The notes under the pieces: model-generated | The model's database searches: none | The model's input: only the letters and a program-made list of their open reading frames with translations | What the model was told of the DNA's origin: nothing | Assembly: GCA_026003335.1 (NCBI GenBank) | Contig: BPHB01000002.1 | Location: 983,363-1,047,362, forward strand | Length of the DNA: 64,000 nt | Origin: Chitinophagales bacterium | GTDB lineage: Bacteria; Bacteroidota; Bacteroidia; Chitinophagales; CAIOSU01 | Reading direction: 5' to 3' | Position numbers and translations under genes: made by a program | Shown: positions 1-7,553 of the stretch, piece by piece | Layout: each line of letters starts with the position of its first letter | Numbering within the stretch: the stretch's first letter is position 1

Positions 1-155
1 TTAATCTGGCAGATGTAGCTATAACCGTAGGGGTGTTCATGATTATTCTTTTCCAGCGCAGATATTTTCGGGCTGAAGATGAAGCCGATGACAAACAGGA
101 AACCGCACATACCCCCTCAACCACAGACGTGCCTGCAGGCAGCAGCGCCTCTTAG
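1..155 (+). CDS. lspA: Lipoprotein signal peptidase (signal peptidase II), C-terminal part
   Basis: Only the last 50 or so codons lie in the window; the gene starts upstream. The visible protein opens with N-L-A-D followed by VAITVGVFMIILF. This matches the FNxAD motif of the type II signal peptidase family, whose Asp is one of the two catalytic aspartates, and the last membrane helix. A charged tail of about 30 residues rich in Asp, Glu and Thr follows, ending at TAG 153-155. LspA is an inner-membrane aspartyl protease that removes the signal peptide of lipidated prolipoproteins. The stop codon overlaps the stop of the converging gene by two bases. The identification rests on one motif plus a helix, but the match is characteristic. 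Confidence 0.8.
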   Translation, partial: NLADVAITVGVFMIILFQRRYFRAEDEADDKQETAHTPSTTDVPAGSSAS

Positions 156-883
156 AATTTCATCATCTGATCCAGCATTGACCTTACCTGCTCGGGAGTA
201 CTGTTCTGTAACATTTGTTCAATAAGCGGGGTCATATCCATTTCCATCAGTCCGGCCGGAAATTCAAACAACTTGTCCTCTACCGGCTTCTTTTCCACGC
301 TGACCTGAAAAGCATTAACCTCGCCTGTGGTAAGATTTTTGGTTGTTGCCTGCATGGGGAAGGCTCCTTTTAGCTCCTTATCCAGATACTCTGTTTTCAC
401 CAGCATATTCATCAACGGCTCCAGCGAGAGCGGCACATCATTGGTAACCCAAAGGGTAGTTTCCTCCTTCTTGTTTTTAATCAGGTATTTTTTGCAGGAA
501 TAGCCGTTTATTGTTTGGGTTTCAGAAGTAGCGTGCACTTTAGTGTCACTGTCGTTGGCGTTACCCCAATAACTGCCAAACGGACCCAGGAAGGAAGGCA
601 AATTGCCCAGGCTGCTGAATATGCCCAGATTCAGCTTTACAATTGTTTGCTGATTACCTTGCCGGATAATCGTTTTTAAGTCGCCATTGCTGATGTTAAG
701 CAACAGAGGTTGTCCTTCAGGGCCGGCAAAAGCCATCTGGTCGTTCTTAACTACCATAGTGAGTTTGCCCGTATCTGCTCCGTTTTTGGTAGTGGATATA
801 GTAATGTTGCCTGTAAAGCTATTGCCCGCAAAGGATGCAGTTGCAATGAAAAGGGTAAGGCTTAAGACAGATAGTTTTTTCAT
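152..883 (-). CDS. Secreted DUF4412-type protein
   Basis: A 243-residue protein if translation starts at MKKLSVLSLTLF (ATG at 883), which gives a typical Sec signal peptide ending near ASFAG. An in-frame ATG 12 codons upstream would put extra residues before the signal peptide and is less likely. The mature part is mostly beta: it has the G-Y-S-C-K-K-Y element and the following T-L-W-V-T strand seen in DUF4412 periplasmic or outer-membrane proteins of Bacteroidota. The C-terminus (EQMLQNSTPEQVRSMLDQM) is helical and amphipathic. The function of the family is unknown; a LolA-like lipid or lipoprotein binding fold is sometimes suspected but cannot be shown here. It converges on lspA with overlapping stops. 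Confidence 0.65.
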   Translation of the reverse strand: MKKLSVLSLTLFIATASFAGNSFTGNITISTTKNGADTGKLTMVVKNDQMAFAGPEGQPLLLNISNGDLKTIIRQGNQQTIVKLNLGIFSSLGNLPSFLGPFGSYWGNANDSDTKVHATSETQTINGYSCKKYLIKNKKEETTLWVTNDVPLSLEPLMNMLVKTEYLDKELKGAFPMQATTKNLTTGEVNAFQVSVEKKPVEDKLFEFPAGLMEMDMTPLIEQMLQNSTPEQVRSMLDQMMKF

Positions 884-999
884 CGTGAATGATTTTACAG
901 GTTGTAACTGAAAGAACACTCCCCGGAACGCCTCACGGAAAGCTTTTCTCTCCCACTGCCGGCTGATCTTTCCGTATTAATCGGGTTGTTTCTTTGCGT

Positions 1000-1007
1000 C
1001 AAATTTA
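1000..1007 (-). promoter_or_regulatory. Candidate -7 promoter element for the DUF4412 gene
   Basis: Read on the minus strand this is TAAATTTG, an exact match to the Bacteroidota -7 consensus TAnnTTTG. It lies about 117 bases before the ATG at 883, and no clear TTTG is seen 19 bases upstream. It is the only good match in the gap between the RRM gene and this gene. Weak evidence. Confidence 0.3.
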
Positions 1008-1076
1008 GACAATAAACGCACACTCCGGCATATTTAATCTATGCCGGACAAGCGATCCAAACAAGAAGGAGCTTCT

Positions 1077-1328
1077 TTATCTTCCTTTGGAGGGGCGGGC
1101 TTCGTTCACTACGAGATTACGCTGCTGGAACTCTACCCCATTCAGCTTGGAAATGGCCTCACGAGCTTCCGCGTCATTAGGCATTTCCACAAAGCCGAAG
1201 CCGCGGCTTCTGCCTGTTTCGCGATCCGTAATGATTTTTACCGAAGTTACTTCTCCGTACTGCTGAAACAGTTCCTGAAGTTGTTCTTCCTTAGCCCGGA
1301 AGTTGATGTTAGCGATATAAATGTTCAT
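1077..1328 (-). CDS. RRM-domain RNA-binding protein
   Basis: An 83-residue single RNA recognition motif protein starting at MNIYIANINF (ATG at 1328; the frame stays open eight codons further, but the family starts here). RNP2 is I-Y-I-A-N-I (residues 3-8) and RNP1 is R-G-F-G-F-V-E-M (residues 42-49), both with the aromatic residues that stack on RNA bases. The domain fills nearly the whole protein, leaving a short basic tail RPSKGR. Small one-RRM proteins of this type are common in Bacteroidota and cyanobacteria and are thought to bind single-stranded RNA, sometimes in cold adaptation; the target is unknown. It stands alone on the minus strand. Confidence 0.9.
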   Translation of the reverse strand: MNIYIANINFRAKEEQLQELFQQYGEVTSVKIITDRETGRSRGFGFVEMPNDAEAREAISKLNGVEFQQRNLVVNEARPSKGR

Positions 1329-1349
1329 GAGAAAAAAAATAACAAAAAT

Positions 1350-1357
1350 CAAAGCTA
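1350..1357 (-). promoter_or_regulatory. Candidate -7 promoter element for the RRM gene
   Basis: The minus strand reads TAGCTTTG, an exact TAnnTTTG match 22 bases before the ATG at 1328, which is a sensible spacing for a short leader. No convincing -33 TTTG is present. Confidence 0.35.
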
Positions 1358-1428
1358 CCGAAAAGAGTTTGGATTATGGTAAAAATATTTCTCAGGCGGC
1401 AATTTCGTTGATAGGCATGAAAGGGCAC

Positions 1429-1800
1429 TCAGCTCCAGCCGAAGAAATATTTCCAGAAAACAATTGTTCCCGCAGCTGCAGCGGCAATAGCGGCAATCAA
1501 TACCGCTGCCGATGCCATATCTTTTATTTTGCCCGCCAGCGGATGATACTGAGGCTGTGCCAGATTGGTCAGCTGTTCCACCGCAGAGTTCATGGCTTCA
1601 AGGGATGTTACCATCCCCATGCAAATAATTACAATGCACCATTCTTCCTGCGTAATACGGAAATAAAAGCCTGCTGCCGTAACCAATATGGCGGCAAGTA
1701 CGTGCACGCGCATGTTTTGTTCATCCATAACCACCATCTTCAACCCTTTAAAGGCAGGCAGAAAGCTTCTCACCAGTTTTTTGATATTCAGAAATGGCAT
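1429..1800 (-). CDS. Diacylglycerol/undecaprenol kinase family membrane protein
   Basis: With the start at MPFLNIKKLV (ATG 1800) the protein has 123 residues, the usual length of the DgkA family; an open extension of 26 codons upstream has no family similarity. The sequence has an N-terminal amphipathic segment (FLPAFKGLKMVV), then three membrane helices. Between helices 2 and 3 is the signature E-A-M-N-S-A-V-E-Q-L, holding the Glu/Asn/Glu residues used for Mg-ATP binding and catalysis, followed by H-P-L-A-G-K-I-K-D-M-A-S-A-A-V-L. Family members phosphorylate diacylglycerol or, in many Gram-positives and Bacteroidota, undecaprenol. Which lipid is used cannot be told from sequence. Confidence 0.88.
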   Translation of the reverse strand: MPFLNIKKLVRSFLPAFKGLKMVVMDEQNMRVHVLAAILVTAAGFYFRITQEEWCIVIICMGMVTSLEAMNSAVEQLTNLAQPQYHPLAGKIKDMASAAVLIAAIAAAAAGTIVFWKYFFGWS

Positions 1801-1918
1801 ATCGGATAGTCGGTTTTTCAAATGCAATCTGCACTGAAAGACAACCTGAAGTTTCAGGCAGATTCCTGATGCATGCATAGCAGCCCCACAACTTTTGCAT
1901 CCTTATGCCGGAGGGGCT

Positions 1919-4900
1919 TTACAATCTTCCGGCCACTACACAGGTTTTTTTATACAGCCGTTTCTCTCCTTTCAGATTAAACAATTCTGCTACCACAACA
2001 TGATAGCCCAACCGTGCTTTGCGCCCATCATCGGTAATACCGTCCCAAACTATCACATCCTCTTTGCCTAAAAGCCAGTTTTTAACCAGCTGTCTGGTAA
2101 CTCGGCCGGCATCATCAAAAATGGTCACATTCACCACATAGCCGGGTTCGTCAAGCATAAAATAAATCTGAAGAAAATCTTCAAACCCGTCATTATCGGG
2201 AGAAAAAATTTCCGGTTTCAGAACAACTGTAGCCATTGTTGAGCCGGCCTCGCTCCACTGGGAATTCTGGTAGGCTGGGGTAGCGTATCCAACGGCTGAA
2301 GCCGCTGAATGCCAGTTATACTCATCCTGGGTTGGCCTATCAAAGCTTATGCGTTCAAGAGAAACTCCTTCTTCATCATCCAGCAAGTCTAAGTGCCAGT
2401 CTTCATGATAATGCAGTTTATCAAAAACCCTTCCCTGGGGGTACAACCCGGAAGTATCCAGCAGCAAGACCACCCCCTCTTTATCAGGATAGTTGGGCAT
2501 TCCATTTACTTTTAGTAGTCCTTTGTAGTGAGGAGTATAGTACTGTGACAGTAGGACATCCGGATTGCTGGTTAAAGCCACATATGCTTTAGGCAGCAGC
2601 TGAAAACCGGTAGTAGTAATACGGGCATATTCCAGCAGGGAATCCTGAAATAAGACATCGCCCTCGGCAATGATGCATTCTTTTAAGTCAATCACCTTGG
2701 AAGACCGGTTATATAATTCCACGAAATCCACGCCTCCGGAATAGGGATTAAAGAGCACTTCATTGATGATGACATCTCCGCTATCGGCAGGCTGGGGCAG
2801 GCCAAAGCGCACAGCGTTTTCAACTCCGATAGGGTTGCCGGAACAATCGGTAAGATGCTCTGCAGTAAGGGTGTAAACAGTTCCCTCCATCAGCGGGGCG
2901 TGTAGAGTAAGATGTATCTGATTATAGGCCGGTTGCTGACCCGTGATGAAGGCAATGCCGGGGTTGTCCGGCTCTATAACCCAATGCGCATCATTGAAGG
3001 AAGACGGGTCAAGTGATTCATCAAAATAAAGTATCACGGTAAAAGGATCGGTCACAACAGCCCTAACCAGAGTAGGTGCCGTCTCATCGGGATTAATACC
3101 AGCAACAGAGTTCATGGCACCGGGAGTGCCTCCGATAGGAGCTATTGATTCCCGCCAGTTGTTGCGTCCCGTGCAAGGGTTATTATAGTCTACCATCTCC
3201 AGACTAAAGCCTCCGTTCATTTTAATCGCTGAGGTGTACCACGTATCGGAGTACTCTACATGATGGATAACGATTCCCTGACTGTTCCGTAGTGTCAGGG
3301 GTTCTCCTGCATTAGTCAATGCGGGCAAGTTAGTTCCTTGCACCCGCCCATAAGTGCCCAACGCCTCTACAGCCTGCAGACCACACAGGATGACATATTC
3401 ATCGGGCAGCAACAGCTGATAGCTCAGATTGACACTTTGTGATGCATCTGAAAAAATCAAATCACTCAATGTGATGATTTTGTCACTTCTATTATATAGC
3501 TCCACATATTCGTAAGGGGGCAGGCCATAGGTTGGTTCGGGATCAGCCATGATTTCCGTTATCAGCACATCATAGGCTGCGGGCATCCGGGGCACTCCAA
3601 ACCGTATCATTGCCGATTGTACAGGGTTACCCGGGCAATCGGTCACCGTTCCTATCTGCAGTTGATAGAGTTGCAACGTATCAAAGGGGACAGCAAATAC
3701 CAGCCACACTTCAGAGCTACCGGATTTCAGAACTTCCATCGGGTTACCAATGCCGTTGTCCACCGAATAATTGGAAGGCATTAAGGCTGTCAGGCTGTCT
3801 ATTTCTTCGCTGAAAACTATTTTCAAAGTATCCGGTGGGGCTATTCTCACGGAGACCAGTTGCGGGGCAATGGTGTCTTTGTATACTCCGTGTATACTGT
3901 TGCGCCTGCCGGGCGTACCCCCTGAAACATCCACCGAGGCGGCCCAGTTACCGGCAGCCGGACACAGAAAATCAGGATCTATACGCTCCAGCGTCCAGCC
4001 TCCATCGCTTTTGGTGTCGTCCCGATACCAGCTATCAGAATAATTTACCTGATCAATCATGACTCCCCGGTCATTGTAAAGTGAGAAAACATCACCACTG
4101 TTATTTAAGGAAGGCAAACTCAGACCCATTACTTTTCCATAATATTGAAAGGAACTTTTATCAGCTGTAGGGCAAAGAATAACATAATCTCCGGGGAACA
4201 TGGTCATGTTGGTGAGTACTGCTGAGGAAGTGGCATCCCGGATCATCCACCCTCCCAGATTGATCACCTTTGCGCTGCGGTTGTATAACTCCACAAATTC
4301 AGAGGAAGGTAAGCCTACCGAAGGGTCGGGGTCAGGAATGAGTTCATTGAATATGATGTCAAACGGTTCAGCAAGTTCGGGGAGGGCAAAAATTACTTGT
4401 GTTGTACTGTTGTTACCAGAGCAGTCGGCTATGCCGGTCAACGTAAGCGTGTAAATAGTGCCAGAGTCAAACGGCTGTGGAAAGTAGAGTGTTGCCTCCC
4501 TGAAAGGGAATAAGGCAACCACACTATCGGGATTACCAATGCCATTATCTACTGCATAAACAGAGGGATTGCGCAGCAAGGAGCTGTCGGCCTGTTCGTT
4601 TAAAACAATTTTTAATGTAAGGGGGGAGAGTACCACTACCTCTGTTACTGATGGGGCAATGGTGTCTGTGATTACTCCTGATACACTGTTGATTTTTCCG
4701 GGTGTTCCTCCGGAGGTATCGGCAGATGCCTTCCAGTTTATGCTGTCTTCGCAGGGATAATTTGGATCAATGCGCTCCAGTGTCCAGCCCCCGTTTTCTT
4801 TTGCCGCATCGCGATACCAACTATCGGTATAGCTTACGCGGTCAATCAGCAGACCTTGATTAGTTTTCAGTGTAATGTTATCTCCGGTATTATTCAGCGA

Positions 4901-6133
4901 AGGGAAAGAAGATACCCCCAGCACACTGCCGAAAGGAGTAAAAGCACTGACGGCCGCGGAGGGGCATACAATGAGATATTCTCCGGGAAACAGAATCCTG
5001 CTCCCCAGCACTGCATTGCTTGAGCCGTCTGAAAGCACCCAGCCGCTGAGATCAAATACTTTGGAACTGCGGTTGAACAGTTCCACAAATTCAAAAGCGG
5101 GCAGCTGCACCGGAGGATCGGGGTCAGGGAGCAATTCATTGATAATTACATCCAGCAGTGCAGGAGTGTCCGGAATGAAAAACAGAAAATCCCGCGAATC
5201 GGATGCGAGAACATTGCCGCGTATATCTTGCACATTGCTGACGGTGAGCGTATGCAAAACGCCATTGGTAAAGGAACCGGCAAATACCAGGTGCACAACT
5301 GCTGAATCCGAAGTATCGCGCTGTGCAGTAGTAGGGGCGCCTATACCCTGGTTAACGAAATAATTTGCAGTCAGCTCAGAGCTGAGCTTCTCTACTGGTT
5401 CAGTGAATAACACATCCAGCGTAGCCGAAGAGGTCACTACTACGCTGGCGATGCGTGGAGGCACCGTATCTTCTACAATGGGTCCCACATAAAAATCATC
5501 AAAATAGTGTTTCTGGAAAAAGCTGGCCGTGGACTGAACCACGTAAACACCGAAATAGCTACCCGAAAGAATAGACGCATCGGTCACCGTGCCTTCGGTA
5601 ACGTAAGAGTTGCCCGTTCCGGTGATATCTCTTTCCAGTGTCCATACATTCGCTGTATCCCGGGTTACTCTTATTTTCAGTAGGTTATTGGATGTATTGG
5701 TAAGCCCGTCAGTGCCATCAACAATTTTGGTGACGGTAGTCCCCGTTTTTCTGTATAAAGAAACTTCGTCTGCCGTGTTGCCGATCCTCACAAAATAGCC
5801 ATTGTTGGAAGCTGCCCGCAGGTCAGCTGAATCGGAAGTCAGATAAATATCTACATAGTTGGCACTTGAGGTATTAAAGGCCAGATGCACAAAAAACTCC
5901 CACTGGCAATTGGTGACAAGGCTGCTTGCCGTGCTCAGGTAAAAATCTGAAGATGCTACGGTGGAGTTAGAGCGTAGCCGGTTGTTGCCCGCTACATTCA
6001 CAACTACAAATGCAGAATCTATACCCTGCCAGGCAGGATTGGAAGTAAAGTCACCATCACCGAAATCATCTGTAAACTGTGCGGTGAGCGCCAGCGGCAT
6101 CAGTAAGACGAAAAGAATCAACGCACGGATCAT
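1919..6133 (-). CDS. Large secreted lamin-tail-domain protein with Ig-like repeats
   Basis: A 1404-residue surface or secreted protein. Signal peptide MIRALILFVLLMPLALTAQ, then a concanavalin/LamG-like region (about 20-215, beginning DDFGDGDF). Next come four alternating pairs: an SbsA-type Ig-like domain (each with a P-x-hydrophobic-L-x-I-V-F-x-E strand and D/N-x-G-I-G-N/A-P) followed by a lamin-tail domain starting near residues 327, 591, 854 and 1121 (V-I-I-N-E-L-x-P-D-P-x-P, then F-V-E-L-Y-N-R-S). The end (about 1301-1404) is a FlgD-like Ig domain: F-S-P-D-N-D-G-F-E-D-F, then V-I-V-W-D-G. Lamin-tail domains occur in many secreted nucleases and adhesins of Bacteroidota; no catalytic domain is visible, so an adhesive or structural role is inferred. 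A standard T9SS type A tail is not obvious, so the export route is open. Confidence 0.8.
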   Translation of the reverse strand: MIRALILFVLLMPLALTAQFTDDFGDGDFTSNPAWQGIDSAFVVVNVAGNNRLRSNSTVASSDFYLSTASSLVTNCQWEFFVHLAFNTSSANYVDIYLTSDSADLRAASNNGYFVRIGNTADEVSLYRKTGTTVTKIVDGTDGLTNTSNNLLKIRVTRDTANVWTLERDITGTGNSYVTEGTVTDASILSGSYFGVYVVQSTASFFQKHYFDDFYVGPIVEDTVPPRIASVVVTSSATLDVLFTEPVEKLSSELTANYFVNQGIGAPTTAQRDTSDSAVVHLVFAGSFTNGVLHTLTVSNVQDIRGNVLASDSRDFLFFIPDTPALLDVIINELLPDPDPPVQLPAFEFVELFNRSSKVFDLSGWVLSDGSSNAVLGSRILFPGEYLIVCPSAAVSAFTPFGSVLGVSSFPSLNNTGDNITLKTNQGLLIDRVSYTDSWYRDAAKENGGWTLERIDPNYPCEDSINWKASADTSGGTPGKINSVSGVITDTIAPSVTEVVVLSPLTLKIVLNEQADSSLLRNPSVYAVDNGIGNPDSVVALFPFREATLYFPQPFDSGTIYTLTLTGIADCSGNNSTTQVIFALPELAEPFDIIFNELIPDPDPSVGLPSSEFVELYNRSAKVINLGGWMIRDATSSAVLTNMTMFPGDYVILCPTADKSSFQYYGKVMGLSLPSLNNSGDVFSLYNDRGVMIDQVNYSDSWYRDDTKSDGGWTLERIDPDFLCPAAGNWAASVDVSGGTPGRRNSIHGVYKDTIAPQLVSVRIAPPDTLKIVFSEEIDSLTALMPSNYSVDNGIGNPMEVLKSGSSEVWLVFAVPFDTLQLYQLQIGTVTDCPGNPVQSAMIRFGVPRMPAAYDVLITEIMADPEPTYGLPPYEYVELYNRSDKIITLSDLIFSDASQSVNLSYQLLLPDEYVILCGLQAVEALGTYGRVQGTNLPALTNAGEPLTLRNSQGIVIHHVEYSDTWYTSAIKMNGGFSLEMVDYNNPCTGRNNWRESIAPIGGTPGAMNSVAGINPDETAPTLVRAVVTDPFTVILYFDESLDPSSFNDAHWVIEPDNPGIAFITGQQPAYNQIHLTLHAPLMEGTVYTLTAEHLTDCSGNPIGVENAVRFGLPQPADSGDVIINEVLFNPYSGGVDFVELYNRSSKVIDLKECIIAEGDVLFQDSLLEYARITTTGFQLLPKAYVALTSNPDVLLSQYYTPHYKGLLKVNGMPNYPDKEGVVLLLDTSGLYPQGRVFDKLHYHEDWHLDLLDDEEGVSLERISFDRPTQDEYNWHSAASAVGYATPAYQNSQWSEAGSTMATVVLKPEIFSPDNDGFEDFLQIYFMLDEPGYVVNVTIFDDAGRVTRQLVKNWLLGKEDVIVWDGITDDGRKARLGYHVVVAELFNLKGEKRLYKKTCVVAGRL

Positions 6134-6163
6134 GAGAATGCACTCTCCCTAAAAATAATAAAC

Positions 6164-6171
6164 TATTTTTG
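6164..6171 (+). promoter_or_regulatory. Candidate -7 promoter element for asd
   Basis: TATTTTTG matches TAnnTTTG and ends 17 bases before the asd ATG at 6189. No TTTG is seen at the -33 position. The opposite strand of the same AT-rich gap carries a one-mismatch version (TATTTTTA) that could serve the divergent lamin-tail gene. Confidence 0.35.
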
Positions 6172-6188
6172 CCCGAAAATTTTATTGC

Positions 6189-7226
6189 ATGCGCGTTGCT
6201 GTTGTTGGCGCCACCGGCCTGGTAGGCAGCAAGATGCTGCAGGTGCTGGAAGAGCGCAATTTTCCGGTAAGCGAACTGATTCCGGCAGCCTCGGAGAAGT
6301 CGGCAGGAAAAGAAATTACCTTCAAAGGGCGGCCCATACGCGTGAGGACGGTGGAAGATGCCGTGCAGGCGCGCCCGCATCTTGCGCTTTTTTCTGCCGG
6401 ATCAGGTCCTTCCAAAGAGTGGGCCCCGCGCTTTGCCGAGGCCGGCACTTATGTGGTGGACAATTCCTCCTGCTGGCGCATGGACCCTCAGGTGCCTCTG
6501 GTTGTGCCGGAAGTTAATGCCGACACCCTTACGCAGGAGAAGCGGATTATTGCCAACCCGAACTGTTCAACCATACAAATGGTCGTAGCACTCAATCCGC
6601 TCCATAAGAAATACCGGATAAAGAGAATAGTAGTCTCTACTTATCAAAGCGTTACAGGCACAGGCAAAAAAGCAGTTGACCAGCTGATGGGCGAACGGGA
6701 AAAAGCCGTAAAAGGCACTGCCCCGCATTATCCGATGGCATATCCCTATCCCATTGACCTGAACATCATACCGCATATTGATGTGTTTCTGGAAAACGGT
6801 TATACCCGTGAAGAAATGAAGATGGTAAATGAAACCAAAAAGATTATGCAGGATGAAAGCATAGCAGTCACTGCAACCACCGTACGCATTCCGGTAATTG
6901 GCGGCCATTCGGAATCCATCAATGTGGAATTTGAGAAAGAATTTGACCTTTCTGAAGTCAGAGCCCTGCTTGCCGCGGCTCCCGGAGTGATATTAACCGA
7001 TGACATTGCTTCCCTCAAATACCCTATGCCTATAGATGCCCACGAAAAGGATGAGGTGTTTGTAGGACGCATCAGACGCGATGCATCACAACCCAAAACC
7101 CTAAACCTTTGGGTGGTTGCCGACAACCTGCGCAAGGGAGCCGCCACCAATGCAGTTCAGATAGCGGAACATCTGATTGCCCGTGGAATAATTGCTGTGC
7201 CCGTTGCGGAGGCAAGCAGCCGCTGA
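6189..7226 (+). CDS. asd: Aspartate-semialdehyde dehydrogenase
   Basis: A 345-residue enzyme that reduces aspartyl-4-phosphate to aspartate semialdehyde with NADPH, the branch point to lysine/diaminopimelate, threonine and methionine. N-terminal NADP-binding motif V-G-A-T-G-L-V-G-S (residues 6-14). The catalytic cysteine lies in N-P-N-C-S-T (Cys126) and the acid/base histidine in G-G-H-S-E-S (His240). Length and motif spacing fit the Gram-positive/Bacteroidota branch of the family. The start at ATG 6189 gives MRVAVVGATG, the usual N-terminus. It is followed 21 bases downstream by a small cytochrome b5-like gene, probably co-transcribed. High certainty. Confidence 0.96.
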   Translation: MRVAVVGATGLVGSKMLQVLEERNFPVSELIPAASEKSAGKEITFKGRPIRVRTVEDAVQARPHLALFSAGSGPSKEWAPRFAEAGTYVVDNSSCWRMDPQVPLVVPEVNADTLTQEKRIIANPNCSTIQMVVALNPLHKKYRIKRIVVSTYQSVTGTGKKAVDQLMGEREKAVKGTAPHYPMAYPYPIDLNIIPHIDVFLENGYTREEMKMVNETKKIMQDESIAVTATTVRIPVIGGHSESINVEFEKEFDLSEVRALLAAAPGVILTDDIASLKYPMPIDAHEKDEVFVGRIRRDASQPKTLNLWVVADNLRKGAATNAVQIAEHLIARGIIAVPVAEASSR

Positions 7227-7247
7227 TTGTTTGTGCAATAGATATTG

Positions 7248-7496
7248 ATGGATCAGCCGGAGTTTCCCTCCTATACACCTGCTCAGCTGGCATTACGCAA
7301 CGGTCAGGACAAACCGGAAATCTGGGTTGCTTACCGGGGGGTCATTTATGACGTTTCCGGGAGCACATTGTGGCGCAACGGGCACCATTATGAACACTGG
7401 GCGGGCCAGGATCTGACCGATGAGCTCACCCATGCCCCGCATACAGATGCTGTATTTGAAGAGCTCCCGGTTGTCGGAAGGTTAAAGCTCTCCTGA
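7248..7496 (+). CDS. Small cytochrome b5-like haem/steroid-binding protein
   Basis: An 82-residue single-domain protein. ATG 7248 is chosen over a TTG directly before it. The sequence follows the prokaryotic Cyt-b5 pattern: Y-T-P-A-Q-L-A-x-x-N-G, then V-A-Y-R-G-V-I-Y-D-V-S-G-S-x-L-W, N-G-H-H-Y (one candidate haem-ligand histidine), A-G-Q-D-L-T-D-E-L and A-P-H-T-D (second candidate histidine), ending L-P-V-V-G-R-L. There is no signal peptide or membrane segment, so it is probably cytosolic. In such short members haem binding has rarely been shown, and some family members bind steroids instead. It lies just behind asd, but no shared pathway is evident. Confidence 0.82.
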   Translation: MDQPEFPSYTPAQLALRNGQDKPEIWVAYRGVIYDVSGSTLWRNGHHYEHWAGQDLTDELTHAPHTDAVFEELPVVGRLKLS

Positions 7497-7553
7497 GGTC
7501 CTTGCAGTTTGGCCAATAAGTGCCAGGAAAAGTAATTCCGTCCCCAGGGGTTG

